In this document: one piece after another, positions 23,666 through 32,662 of the stretch | How positions within the stretch are numbered: position 1 is the first letter of the stretch | Layout: each line of letters starts with the position of its first letter | From: Streptomyces alboflavus | GTDB lineage: Bacteria; Actinomycetota; Actinomycetes; Streptomycetales; Streptomycetaceae | Direction: 5' to 3' | DNA: 64,000 bases | Assembly: GCF_000716675.1 (NCBI RefSeq) | Contig: NZ_JNXT01000015.1 | Coordinates: 62,001-126,000 of the forward strand | Translations under genes and position numbers: made by a program | The notes under the pieces: model-generated | The model's database searches: none | The model's input: only the letters and a program-made list of their open reading frames with translations | What the model was told of the DNA's origin: nothing

Positions 23666-24675
23666 CCGGCACCGCCCTCGCCCCGCGGCCCGCCGCGGCC
23701 CCGGCGAAGAGCCGCACCCCGCTCGGCCGTCATCGGCTCGCCGACCCCGCCGTCGGGGTCTGGCTCGCCGCCGCGGCCGTCACCGCGCTCGGCTGGATCG
23801 TCGTGGACGCCCGCGGCGGCGACTTCCTCACCCTCACCAACGTCGTCGGCATCCTGCAGAACAGCGTGGCCCTCGGCCTCGTCGCCGTCGGCCAGACCGC
23901 CGTCATCCTCACCGGCTCCCTCGACCTGTCGGTGGCGTACCTCATCAGCCTCGGCACCCTCGTCGCCGCCACCACGATGGAGGACGGCTCCGTGGTCACC
24001 GGGGTCCTCGCGGTCCTCGCGCTCTCCGCGGCCGTCGGGCTCGCCAACGGGCTCATCGTCACCGGCCTGAAGGTCAACGCCTTCATCGCGACCCTCGGCA
24101 CCGCCTTCATCCTGCGCGGCTGGATCGAGGACAACTACACCGGCCCCGCGGGCAAGGTCCCCGCCTCCTTCCAGCACCTCGGATACGACCGCATGGGCCC
24201 GGTCCCCGTCTCCCTCTTCCTGCTCCTCGCCGTCACCGTGGCACTGTGGGTGATCACCCGGCGGACCCGCTTCGGCCATCACCTGTACGCGACCGGCGGC
24301 GACGAGCACGCGGCCCGCCTGTCCGGCGTCCGCACCCGGCGCACCGTGATCGCCGCCCATGTCCTGTGCTCGCTGTGCGTGGGCGCCGCCGCTCTGTTCC
24401 TCGCCTCGCGCCTCGGCGCCGGAGCACCGTGGGCGGGCACCGAGGCCCGCTACGACCTGGAGTCCATCGCGGCCGTCGTCCTCGGCGGCACCGTGCTCGC
24501 GGGCGGGCGCGGGGGAGTGGTCGGCACGCTCGGCGGCGTCCTCGTGCTCGCCGTCCTCGACTCCGTCTTCAACCAGCTCGGCGTCGACCCCTTCTTCAAG
24601 AACGTCGTGCGCGGCGTCGTCATCATCGCCGCTGTCGCCCTCTACGCCCGGCGCGGCGCCAGGAGGTCCGCATGA
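23662..24675 (+). CDS. Sugar ABC transporter permease 1 (RbsC-like)
   Basis: A 337-residue membrane protein of the branched-chain/ribose permease family, with about eight to ten hydrophobic spans. The conserved 'GQTAVILTGSLDLSVAYLIS' region (the GxxDLSVG-like motif) and 'SIAAVVLGGTVLAGGRGGVV' coupling segment are visible. It forms half of the membrane channel. Its start overlaps the ATPase stop (ATGA) and its end overlaps the second permease start (ATGA), so the chain is translationally coupled. The substrate is a monosaccharide by family, with the exact sugar unknown. Confidence 0.9.
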   Translation: MTGTALAPRPAAAPAKSRTPLGRHRLADPAVGVWLAAAAVTALGWIVVDARGGDFLTLTNVVGILQNSVALGLVAVGQTAVILTGSLDLSVAYLISLGTLVAATTMEDGSVVTGVLAVLALSAAVGLANGLIVTGLKVNAFIATLGTAFILRGWIEDNYTGPAGKVPASFQHLGYDRMGPVPVSLFLLLAVTVALWVITRRTRFGHHLYATGGDEHAARLSGVRTRRTVIAAHVLCSLCVGAAALFLASRLGAGAPWAGTEARYDLESIAAVVLGGTVLAGGRGGVVGTLGGVLVLAVLDSVFNQLGVDPFFKNVVRGVVIIAAVALYARRGARRSA

Positions 24676-25778
24676 GCACTGGCACGGCCACGGACGCGCC
24701 GCAGAAGCGGGCCCCGGCGCCCGCCACCGCCACGTACCGGACCATCGCCCGCGTCCTCGGCACCGGCGCCCCCGTCTACGCCCTCCTGATCGTGCTCCTC
24801 GTGGCGCTCGCCGCGACCGACCCCGGCTTCTACGAACCCGACCGCTTCCTCGCCTTCGTCAAGCGCGCGGCGCCGCTGGTGATCCTCGCGGCCGGGCAGT
24901 ACCTGGTCATCGTGTGCGGCGAGTTCGACCTGTCCGTCGGCGCGATCGTCACCGCCGGGGTGGTCGCGGCCGCCGAGGTCTACGGCACGTACCCGGACGC
25001 GCCCTGGGCGCTGATGACCGCCGGACTGCTGCTCGCGGGCGCCGCGGCGGGGCTCCTGAACGGGCTGATCACCACCGTGCTCCGGGTGCCGTCGTTCATC
25101 ACCACGCTCGGCATGATGCTGATCCTCGAAGGCGCCGTCTTCTACTGGACCGGCGGTTCCCCGCAGGGCCGCCTCCCCGAGGACTTCCGCCGACTCGGCC
25201 GGGACACGGCGCTCGGCTGGCTGCCGTGGGCCGTGCTCGCCTGCGTCGTCGCGGGCGTCCTCGTGGTGCTCCTGATGCGCTCCGACTTCGGCCGCACGCT
25301 CGTCGCCACCGGGGACAGCGAACGCGCCGCCCGCCTCGCGGGGGTGCGGGTGCGCCGGGTCCGCGTCCTCGCGTTCGTGCTGTCCGGTGTCGCCGCCGCC
25401 CTCGCCGCCGTGCTCGTCGGGGGCTTCTCCGGGGTGTCCGCGCAGGCGGGCCGCGGCTACGAGTTCGAGGCGATCACCGCCGTCGTGCTCGGCGGGGTCG
25501 CACTCGGCGGCGGGCGCGGCAGCGTCGTCGCCGCGATGGCGGGTGCCTTCTCGCTGCAGGCGCTGTTCACGTTCCTCAACCTCCAGGGCGTGTCCGGGGC
25601 GCTGGAGTCCACCGTCCAGGGCGTCATCGTCATCGCCGCCGTGGGGCTCGGCGCCGCCGACTTCTCCCGGCTGCGCCGCCGCGCCCACCCGCCGGGCCCG
25701 CCCACGGCCGCACCACCCGCACCGGCCACCCCATCGCGCACCCACCGGGAGGGACACCCCCATGACCCGCAACCGTAG
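24672..25778 (+). CDS. Sugar ABC transporter permease 2 (RbsC-like)
   Basis: A 368-residue paralogue of the preceding permease, with 'AGQYLVIVCGEFDLSVGAIV', 'VPSFITTLGMMLILEG' and 'AITAVVLGGVALGGGRGSVV'. Having two distinct permease genes suggests a heterodimeric channel. AGGAGG precedes the ATG, which overlaps the previous stop. The C-terminus is a Pro/Ala/His-rich tail, and the gene runs 17 bases into the binding-protein gene. Confidence 0.9.
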   Translation: MSTGTATDAPQKRAPAPATATYRTIARVLGTGAPVYALLIVLLVALAATDPGFYEPDRFLAFVKRAAPLVILAAGQYLVIVCGEFDLSVGAIVTAGVVAAAEVYGTYPDAPWALMTAGLLLAGAAAGLLNGLITTVLRVPSFITTLGMMLILEGAVFYWTGGSPQGRLPEDFRRLGRDTALGWLPWAVLACVVAGVLVVLLMRSDFGRTLVATGDSERAARLAGVRVRRVRVLAFVLSGVAAALAAVLVGGFSGVSAQAGRGYEFEAITAVVLGGVALGGGRGSVVAAMAGAFSLQALFTFLNLQGVSGALESTVQGVIVIAAVGLGAADFSRLRRRAHPPGPPTAAPPAPATPSRTHREGHPHDPQP

Positions 25779-27009
25779 CCCGCGACCCCGCCGCCGCCCC
25801 ACCGCACCCACGGCCGCCGCCGTCCTCGCCACCGCCCTGCTCGCCGCGCTCACCGCCTGCTCGAGCGACGCCCCCGCCGAGGCGCCCGCCGCGTCCGGGC
25901 AGAACGCCGAGCAGAAGGACGACAGCGGGGACAAGCCGTCCAAGTTCTTCGACCGGGCCGAGTACGACCGGCAGTTGACGCTCAGCGGGCAGACCCCGAA
26001 GGGCCCGGCAGCCAGGCCCTGGGAGCAGATGCTCGCACCGAAGATGACCGACACCGCCCGGTACCGGAAGAAGGGCGAGGCCGACGACGTCGACCTGTGC
26101 TTCTCCAACGCCGGAGTGTTCAACCCCTGGCGGCAGGTCGGCCTCAAGAACATGAAGGCCGAGGTCGAACTGCACGACGAGATCGACGACTTCACCGTCC
26201 TCGACGCCCAGGGCAAGGACGACAAGCAGATCTCCGACATCCAGGAGCTCGCCGGCAACAAGGACTGCGACGCGCTCATCGTCTCGCCCAACACCACCGC
26301 CACCCTCACCCCCGCGGTGAAGGAGGCCTGCGGCAAGCTGCCCGTCATCGTCTTCGACCGGGGCGTGGAGACCGACTGCGCGGTCACGTTCATCAACCCC
26401 ATCGGCGGCTACGGCTACGGCGCCGTCGCCGCCGACTTCCTCGTGGACGAGGTCAAGCCCAAGGGCAAGATCCTCGCGCTGCGCATCTCGCCCGGCGTCG
26501 ACGTCCTCGAGACCCGCTGGTCGGCGGCGAAGCTCGCCTTCGAAAAGAGCGAACTCGACGTCGTGGACGTGAAGTTCACCGACGGTGACCCCGCGAAGAC
26601 CAAGTCCGTCGTGTCCGACGCGATCGCCCGGCACGGTGCGATCGACGGCGTGTGGATGGACTCCGGCGCCACCGCGGTGGCCGCGGTGGAGGCCTTCGAG
26701 GACTCGGGCGCCGACGTGCCGCCCCTCACGGGCGAGGACCAGCAGGACTTCCTGGAGACCTGGAAGGACAAGAAGCTCACCGCGATCGCCCCCACCTATC
26801 CCACGTTCCAGTGGCGCACCCCGGTGATCGCCGCCCTGCGGATCCTCAAGGGCGAGCAGGTGCCCAAGGAGTGGAAGCTCCCGCAGCCCACCGTCACCGA
26901 GGACAACCTCGACGACTACCTCCAGGACGGCATGCCGCCGCTGCACTACGCCATGTGCGGCTGCCAGAAGCTGCCCGGGTTCCCCGGGGCCTGGGGAGGC
27001 AAGAAGTGA
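25762..27009 (+). CDS. Sugar ABC transporter substrate-binding lipoprotein
   Basis: A 415-residue periplasmic-binding-protein-like component (RbsB/XylF class) with a lipoprotein signal. A basic start and hydrophobic core are followed by the lipobox 'LTAC', with Cys about residue 33 as lipid anchor, then a Ser/Ala/Glu-rich tether. The binding fold shows 'DDVDLCFSNAGVFNPWRQV', 'CDALIVSPNTTATLTPAV', 'LPVIVFDRGV' and 'HGAIDGVWMDSGATAV'. It captures the sugar outside the membrane for the two permeases. GGGAGGGA precedes the start. Its stop overlaps the next gene's GTG (GTGA). Confidence 0.9.
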   Translation: MTRNRSPRPRRRPTAPTAAAVLATALLAALTACSSDAPAEAPAASGQNAEQKDDSGDKPSKFFDRAEYDRQLTLSGQTPKGPAARPWEQMLAPKMTDTARYRKKGEADDVDLCFSNAGVFNPWRQVGLKNMKAEVELHDEIDDFTVLDAQGKDDKQISDIQELAGNKDCDALIVSPNTTATLTPAVKEACGKLPVIVFDRGVETDCAVTFINPIGGYGYGAVAADFLVDEVKPKGKILALRISPGVDVLETRWSAAKLAFEKSELDVVDVKFTDGDPAKTKSVVSDAIARHGAIDGVWMDSGATAVAAVEAFEDSGADVPPLTGEDQQDFLETWKDKKLTAIAPTYPTFQWRTPVIAALRILKGEQVPKEWKLPQPTVTEDNLDDYLQDGMPPLHYAMCGCQKLPGFPGAWGGKK

Positions 27010-27899
27010 CGCGGCCCGCGCAGGGGGTCCCGGACGGAGGCTGGCCGCTGGGCGCCAACCCGTGGATCTGGCACTCGCCCGTCACCGCCGACGCCCTGGC
27101 CGACGTGCTGCCACGGCTTGCCGGATGGGGCTTCGACTGCGTCGAACTGCCGTTGGAGCAGCCCGGCGACTGGGAGCCCACGGCTGTCGCCAAGCTCCTC
27201 GACACCACCGGCCCGGCACCCGCCGCCGTCATCGCCGTCATGCCGCCAGGACGCGACCTCGTGCGCGCCGGCTCGGCGGCGGTGCGGGCCGCCCAGGACT
27301 ACCTGCGCCACTGTGTCGACGCCGCCCACGAGATCGCCGCGCCGGTGGTCGCGGGTCCGGTGTACGCGGCCGTGGGCCGCACCTGGCGGATGGACGCCGT
27401 CGAACGGGCGGCCGCGTACGAGGAGTGGCGCGAGCACATCGCGCCGGTCGTCGAGCACGCCGCGCAGGCCGCCGTCCGCCTGGCCGTCGAACCCCTCAAC
27501 CGTTACGAGACGAGCCTCCTGAACACCGTCGCGCAGACCCTTGACGCCCTCGAAGGCCTGCCTGCGGACGGCATCGGCATCGCCCTGGACGCATATCACC
27601 AGAACATCGAGGAGCGCTCCCTGCCCGCGGCCGTGGCGGCGGCCGGGCACCGGATCGTCCACGTCCAGGTGTGTGCCAACGACCGCGGCACTCCCGGCGC
27701 CGACCACCTCGACTGGGCGGGCTTTCTCGGCGCGCTGCGCGCGGTCGGCTACCGGGGCGCGCTGTGCGTCGAGTCGTTCACCGCGCACAACGACGCCATC
27801 GCGGTCGCCGCCTCCGTGTGGCGCTCTCTCGCCCCGAGCCAGGACGCCCTCGCGACCGACGGCCTGAGCTTCCTGCGCCGCACCGTCGCGGCCCTGTGA
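27006..27899 (+). CDS. Sugar isomerase/epimerase-like TIM-barrel protein
   Basis: A 297-residue protein of the xylose-isomerase-like (AP-endonuclease 2) superfamily, related to D-tagatose/D-psicose 3-epimerases. Metal-site segments are visible: 'RLAVEPLNRYETSLLNT' (Glu), 'IGIALDAYHQNIEE' (Asp, His), 'IVHVQVCANDRGTPG' and 'GALCVESFTAHND' (Glu). It probably interconverts the imported sugar or a keto derivative. It starts with GTG overlapping the binding-protein stop, with GGAGG upstream, so it is the fifth coupled gene. The exact substrate is unknown. Confidence 0.85.
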   Translation: MTRPAQGVPDGGWPLGANPWIWHSPVTADALADVLPRLAGWGFDCVELPLEQPGDWEPTAVAKLLDTTGPAPAAVIAVMPPGRDLVRAGSAAVRAAQDYLRHCVDAAHEIAAPVVAGPVYAAVGRTWRMDAVERAAAYEEWREHIAPVVEHAAQAAVRLAVEPLNRYETSLLNTVAQTLDALEGLPADGIGIALDAYHQNIEERSLPAAVAAAGHRIVHVQVCANDRGTPGADHLDWAGFLGALRAVGYRGALCVESFTAHNDAIAVAASVWRSLAPSQDALATDGLSFLRRTVAAL

Positions 27900-27972
27900 A
27901 CCGGGCCCCCGGGCCCCCGCACTTCCGGCATCCGGCACCCGCACCCTCCGACCCCACAGAGAGGACCACCTC

Positions 27973-30900
27973 ATGGGATGTCATGCTCGTGACATCAGAG
28001 GCGTACGAAGAGCGGTCATCGCCGTCCTGACGGCGCTGCTGCTGTCCGTGGGCTTCCTGCCCGCCACCGGAGCCACCGCCGCCGACAAGGCCCCGGCCTT
28101 CCGCGCGCTGCTGTTCACGGAGGCCGTCGGCTACGTCCACGACTCCATCCCCGCCGGCATCCAGATGGTCAAGGAACAGGCCGCGGCCAACGACTTCGAG
28201 GTCGTCCAGACCGACGACTCGACGGTCTTCGACGACGCCAAGCTCAAGGACTTCGACGTCATCGTCATGCTGCAGAACTCCGGCATGGTCTGGGACACCG
28301 ACGCCCAGCGCGAGGCCGTGCAGAAGTACGTGCGCAGCGGCAAGGGCATCGTGGCCCTCCACAACACCCTCGACATGGGCATCGAGGACTCCTTCCCGTG
28401 GTGGGACGACACCGTCAACGGCGGCGCCCACATGCCCGCCCACTCCCCGGGCGTCCTCAAGGGCACCGCGAAGGTCGCCGACCACGTGCACCCCTCCACC
28501 AAGGGCCTCCCGCAGCGCTGGGAGCGCCCCGAGGAGTGGTACAACTTCGACAAGAACCCGCGCGGCGACGTCCACGTCCTGGTCTCCGCCGACGAGACGA
28601 CGTACAACCCCGGCGGGTCCGCGATGGGCGCCGACCACCCCATCTCCTGGTGCCGCAACGCCGAGGGCGGCAAGGTCTGGGCCACCGCCATGGGCCACGA
28701 CAAGGCCTCGTACAGCGAACCCGCCTTCCGCGACCACGTGCTCGGCGGCATCCAGTGGGCGGCGGGCAACAAGCCCGGTGACTGCGGCGGCACCGTCTGG
28801 TCCGGCTACGAGAAGATCGCCCTCGACGAGAACACCGCCGACCCGATGGAGCTGGACGTAGCCAAGGACGGCAAGGTCTTCTACGTCCAGCGCAGCGGCG
28901 AGGTGAAGATCTTCGACCCCAAGACACACGCCACCACCACCGCGGGCAAGGTCGACACCTACACCGGCGGCGAGGACGGCCTCGTCGGCATGGAGCTGGA
29001 CCCGGCCTTCGCCAAGAACCGCTGGATCTACCTCTATTACGCGCCCAAGACGGCCAAGGACGACGTGAACCGCCTGTCGCGCTTCACCGTCAAGAAGGAC
29101 AACACCCTCGACCTGGCCTCCGAGAAGAAGATCCTCGACGTCCCCGCCTACCGCGACCGCACCTTCCCCGAGCCCGGCCACACCGGCGGCGCCGTCGAGT
29201 TCGGCCCCGACCGCACCCTGTACCTGGGCGTCGGCGACGACGTCCCGCCGAACCTCGACCCGAACTGGCAGGGCTACGCGCCCCTCGACTGGCGCCCCGG
29301 CAAGCAGATGCTCGACGCCGCCCGCACGGCGGGCAACACCAACGACCTGCGCGGCAAGATCCTGCGCGTCAAGCCCAAGGACAAGGGCGGCTACGCCATC
29401 CCCAAGGGCAACCTCTTCAAGCCCGGCACGAAGAAGACCCGCCCCGAGATCTACGCCATGGGCTTCCGCAACCCCTTCCGCTTCACCGTCGACCCGAAGA
29501 CGGGGGACGTGCACGTCTCCGACTACGGCCCCGACCGCGGCGCCCCCACCACCGACCGGGGTCCTGAGGGCCTGGTCGAGTACAACGTCATCAAGAAGCC
29601 CGGCAACTTCGGCTGGCCGTTCTGCCACGGCAACAACCAGGCGTACGCGCCCTACGACCCCGACACCCAGAAGCCGGGGCCGAAGTTCGACTGCGCGAAG
29701 CCGGTCAACCCCTCACCCAACAACACCGGCCTGAAGGACCTGCCGCCGCTGACGCTCCCCGAGGTCTGGTACGGCTACGGCGCCTCCAAGGAGTTCCCCG
29801 AGATGGGCACCGGCGGCTCCGCGCCGATGAGCGGACCCGTCTACCGCTACGACCCCAAGAACCCGTCCAAGACCAAGTTCCCGCAGTACTTCGACGGCGC
29901 GAACTTCTTCTACGAGTGGGCGCGCGACTCCGTGAAGGAGATGCGCTTCGACGACTCCGGCAAGCTCCTGAAGATCAATGACTTCCTGAAGTCGGCGAAG
30001 TTCGCCAAGCCCATGGACATGACCTTCGGACCCGACGGTTCGCTGTACGTCCTGGAGTGGGGCAGCGAGTTCGGCGGCGGCAACAACGACTCGGGTCTCT
30101 ACCGGATCGACTACGCCCAGGGCCAGCGCATCCCCATCGCCAAGGCCAAGGCGTCCGCCACCAACGGACCCGTGCCCCTCAAGGCCGACTTCTCCAGCGA
30201 GGGCAGCAAGGACCCGGACGGCGACCCGCTCACCTTCGCCTGGGACTTCGACGGCGACGGCACCTACGACTCCACCGAGGCCAACCCCTCGCACACCTAC
30301 ACCACCAAGGGCGACTTCAACGCGCAGCTGAAGGTCACCGACTCCACGGGGAAGTCCGGCTACGCCAACATCCCCGTCACGGCGGGCAACACGGCGCCGA
30401 AGGTGACCGTCGAGACCCCCGTCGACGGCAAGCTCATCACCTTCGGCGACAAGATCCCGTACAAGGTGAAGGTCACCGACCCCGAGGACGGCGAGATCGA
30501 CTGCTCCAAGGTCTTCGTGAACCCGGCCCTCGGCCACGACGACCACGAGCACCCGACCACCGACATCCCCGGCTGCGAGGGCACCGTCGACACCGGTGAC
30601 CTGGGCGGCCACCCCGAGGGCGCCGACCTCACGTACGTCCTCAACGCCAAGTACACCGACAAGGGCGGGTCCGGGACGAGCGCCCTGACCGGCTACGGCC
30701 GCTCGGTCATGCATCCCAAGCACAAGCAGGCCGAGTACTACGACGACCAGTCGGGCACCCGGATCGTCTCGCAGGCGGGCGCCGAGAACGGCAAGCGCAT
30801 CGGTGACGTCAGCAACGGCGACTGGATCGCGTTCGCGCCGATGAGCGTCGAGGGCGTCAGCAAGGTCGCCTACCGCATGTCGTCCCCGTACGGAGTGGGC

Positions 30901-31110
30901 TCCATCGAGCTCCGCGTGGACGCTCCCGACGGCAAGCTCCTCGCCACGACACCGGTGCTCAACACCGGAGGCTGGGACACGTACCAGAACACCCCGGCCG
31001 TCGACATCGAGGCCTTGACCGGCACCCACAAGCTGTACGTGGTTTTCAAGTCGCCGCAGGACAATTCCTTCGACGTGGACGCCGTCGCGTTCTCGGCCCC
31101 CGCGGGCTGA
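27973..31110 (+). CDS. Large exoenzyme: ThuA, sugar dehydrogenase, PKD and carbohydrate-binding domains
   Basis: A 1045-residue secreted protein (signal about 1-37). Domains in order: a ThuA/glutamine-amidotransferase-like domain (about 42-265, 'GKGIVALHNTLDMGIEDSF', 'HPISWCRNAEGGKVWATAMG'); a PQQ-type sugar dehydrogenase propeller (about 275-690, 'GEDGLVGMELDPAF', 'HTGGAVEFGPDRTLYLGVGD', 'YAMGFRNPFRFTVD', 'PGNFGWPFCHGNNQ'); a PKD domain (about 695-785, 'DPDGDPLTFAWDFDGDGTYD'); a second beta-sandwich; and a C-terminal CBM6-like module (about 905-1045, 'NGDWIAFAPMSVEGVSK', 'GGWDTYQNTPAVDIEAL'). It lies 73 bases after the epimerase gene, so it probably oxidises an extracellular sugar handled by this importer. 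Confidence 0.88.
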   Translation: MGCHARDIRGVRRAVIAVLTALLLSVGFLPATGATAADKAPAFRALLFTEAVGYVHDSIPAGIQMVKEQAAANDFEVVQTDDSTVFDDAKLKDFDVIVMLQNSGMVWDTDAQREAVQKYVRSGKGIVALHNTLDMGIEDSFPWWDDTVNGGAHMPAHSPGVLKGTAKVADHVHPSTKGLPQRWERPEEWYNFDKNPRGDVHVLVSADETTYNPGGSAMGADHPISWCRNAEGGKVWATAMGHDKASYSEPAFRDHVLGGIQWAAGNKPGDCGGTVWSGYEKIALDENTADPMELDVAKDGKVFYVQRSGEVKIFDPKTHATTTAGKVDTYTGGEDGLVGMELDPAFAKNRWIYLYYAPKTAKDDVNRLSRFTVKKDNTLDLASEKKILDVPAYRDRTFPEPGHTGGAVEFGPDRTLYLGVGDDVPPNLDPNWQGYAPLDWRPGKQMLDAARTAGNTNDLRGKILRVKPKDKGGYAIPKGNLFKPGTKKTRPEIYAMGFRNPFRFTVDPKTGDVHVSDYGPDRGAPTTDRGPEGLVEYNVIKKPGNFGWPFCHGNNQAYAPYDPDTQKPGPKFDCAKPVNPSPNNTGLKDLPPLTLPEVWYGYGASKEFPEMGTGGSAPMSGPVYRYDPKNPSKTKFPQYFDGANFFYEWARDSVKEMRFDDSGKLLKINDFLKSAKFAKPMDMTFGPDGSLYVLEWGSEFGGGNNDSGLYRIDYAQGQRIPIAKAKASATNGPVPLKADFSSEGSKDPDGDPLTFAWDFDGDGTYDSTEANPSHTYTTKGDFNAQLKVTDSTGKSGYANIPVTAGNTAPKVTVETPVDGKLITFGDKIPYKVKVTDPEDGEIDCSKVFVNPALGHDDHEHPTTDIPGCEGTVDTGDLGGHPEGADLTYVLNAKYTDKGGSGTSALTGYGRSVMHPKHKQAEYYDDQSGTRIVSQAGAENGKRIGDVSNGDWIAFAPMSVEGVSKVAYRMSSPYGVGSIELRVDAPDGKLLATTPVLNTGGWDTYQNTPAVDIEALTGTHKLYVVFKSPQDNSFDVDAVAFSAPAG

Positions 31111-31123
31111 CGACCGCGACACC

Positions 31124-31155
31124 CGTCTGCCCCGGTCGGCCGACCGGGGCAGACG
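31124..31155. terminator. Strong terminator palindrome
   Basis: A perfect self-complementary 32-base sequence (16-bp arms, centre 31139/31140), 13 bases after the exoenzyme stop. It lies between convergent genes and can terminate transcription from either side. Confidence 0.7.
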
Positions 31156-31243
31156 CGTCCGACGCGGGGCCCGCGCACTGGTCACACGGGGGCCCGCGGC
31201 GCGCTCCCTGTCCAACAGCGCGCCGCGGGCCCCCGTCTCCCCG

Positions 31244-32428
31244 TCAGCGAGTGCCGACCGCCGCGCGCACGGCCCGGCGGGCCATCTGGCAGTCGTCGTG
31301 CAGCCGCCGCAGCAGCAGCCGCTGTTCCTCGCCGGACGGCGCGGCACCGGGGTGGGCCTGGCCCGATGCCGTCGGGGTCGGCTCGTGCAGCGTGCGCTGC
31401 ACGGCTGTCTCGCACATCCTGATCTCCCTGGTGAGGACCAGCATCAGGTTGACCAGGAACGCGTCCCGCGCCGCCGGACCCGCCGCCTGGGCGAGCTGGC
31501 TGATGTCGCGGCGCGCCATGGGCGAGTCGCCGAGCACCGACCACAGCGTCGCCAGGTCATAGCCCGGCAGATACCAGCCCGCCTGCTCCCAGTCCACGAG
31601 GACCGGGCCCGCCGGGGACAGCAGCACGTTCGAGAGCAACGCGTCGCCGTGACAGAACTGCCAGGTCAGCTGCGGACCCGACGGGTGGGCGTGCGCTATC
31701 CCGTGCAGCAGCTTCTGCAGGTCGCCCATGTCGCGGTCCGTGAGGAGCCCCAGCTCGTGGCAGCGGGAGATCCGACGGCCGTAGTCCAGTGGCCTGCCGA
31801 ACATCTCCTGCGGTGGCCGCCACTGGTTGAGGCGGCACACGGCTCCCATCGCCGCCCGGACGTCCGCGCGCGGCGGGGCGTCCGCGGGGTGGCGCTGCAG
31901 GGCCGCCACCCGGCCCGGTACCCGCTCGATCACCAGGGTGCAGTCGTCCGGGTCGGCCGCGATGAGACGCGGCACGCGCACCGGCGGACGATGCCTGACG
32001 AACGAGCGGTAAGCAGCTATTTCGTGCCGGATCCGCTCGGCCCACAGGGGCGAGTGGTCGAGCAGGCACTTGGCGACGACGGTGGCGCGCCCCGCCGTGC
32101 CGACCAGGAGCACGGTGCGCCCGCTGCGGCGCAGTACCTGCACCGGCTGGAACTCCGGACAGATGCGGTGCACCGAGGCGATCGCGGTGCGCAGTTGAGA
32201 TCCCTGGGGCCCGGACAGGTCGAGTCTCCCGCTGAGCGGTCCGGCGCCGGGTGCCGGCACGCGCCGGGACCGGCCGGTGCCGAGCGGCGCGGCCGCCGGG
32301 CGCGCCGGGGCCAGATAGGGGCCGCCGCCGGTCAGCGGGACCTCCGCCGCGCGGGCCGGGCCGCGGGAGGAGGGGAGCGGGCGCAGCGGCCGAGGCGGGG
32401 CGGACACGGAGGACGATGCTGCGTACAT
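31244..32428 (-). CDS. Aminoglycoside-phosphotransferase-fold kinase
   Basis: A 394-residue protein. After a Pro/Ser-rich N-terminus (about 1-75), a kinase fold shows '[18 protein letters not shown]' (ATP Lys), the catalytic Brenner motif [12 protein letters not shown] and the metal-binding 'VLVDWEQAG'. These define the APH/choline kinase family, which phosphorylates small molecules (antibiotics, amino alcohols, sugars) or serves regulatory roles. ATG 32428 was chosen over upstream starts because the upstream frame lacks codon bias; AAGGGA lies 14 bases before. It is divergent from an NsdA-like regulator. The substrate is unknown and resistance should not be assumed. Confidence 0.8.
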   Translation of the reverse strand: MYAASSSVSAPPRPLRPLPSSRGPARAAEVPLTGGGPYLAPARPAAAPLGTGRSRRVPAPGAGPLSGRLDLSGPQGSQLRTAIASVHRICPEFQPVQVLRRSGRTVLLVGTAGRATVVAKCLLDHSPLWAERIRHEIAAYRSFVRHRPPVRVPRLIAADPDDCTLVIERVPGRVAALQRHPADAPPRADVRAAMGAVCRLNQWRPPQEMFGRPLDYGRRISRCHELGLLTDRDMGDLQKLLHGIAHAHPSGPQLTWQFCHGDALLSNVLLSPAGPVLVDWEQAGWYLPGYDLATLWSVLGDSPMARRDISQLAQAAGPAARDAFLVNLMLVLTREIRMCETAVQRTLHEPTPTASGQAHPGAAPSGEEQRLLLRRLHDDCQMARRAVRAAVGTR

Positions 32429-32616
32429 GGGCGATACAGATCCCTTCGTGTGCCAGCGAGTTGCGGCGCCCTCCCGCCCCGGCCGCTGTGGGTGCACCCT
32501 GGGGAGTGCCTTGAGGCGGCCGGGTCGGGGTGGCGCACTCCTACCTGACACCCGTGAGCCCGTGGCACACCATGTGGCGCACCCTGGCGAACCCTGGCGA
32601 ATAGTCGCTCAGCAAC

Positions 32617-32635
32617 TGACAGACGGTTACTGTCA
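32617..32635. promoter_or_regulatory. Inverted repeat in the kinase/NsdA-like divergent region
   Basis: TGACAG (32617-32622) and CTGTCA (32630-32635) form an inverted repeat with a seven-base spacer, 28 bases before the NsdA-like GTG start. A 10-base tandem repeat (ACCCTGGCGA twice, about 32581-32600) lies just upstream. It is a candidate operator, possibly autoregulatory. Confidence 0.35.
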
Positions 32636-32662
32636 ATTCAGCCGAGAACCTGGGGGCTTGAC

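Noticed and set aside
31244..32428. Aminoglycoside resistance gene
   Set aside because: The kinase fold is clear but nothing links it to aminoglycosides; its position beside an NsdA-like regulator suggests another role.
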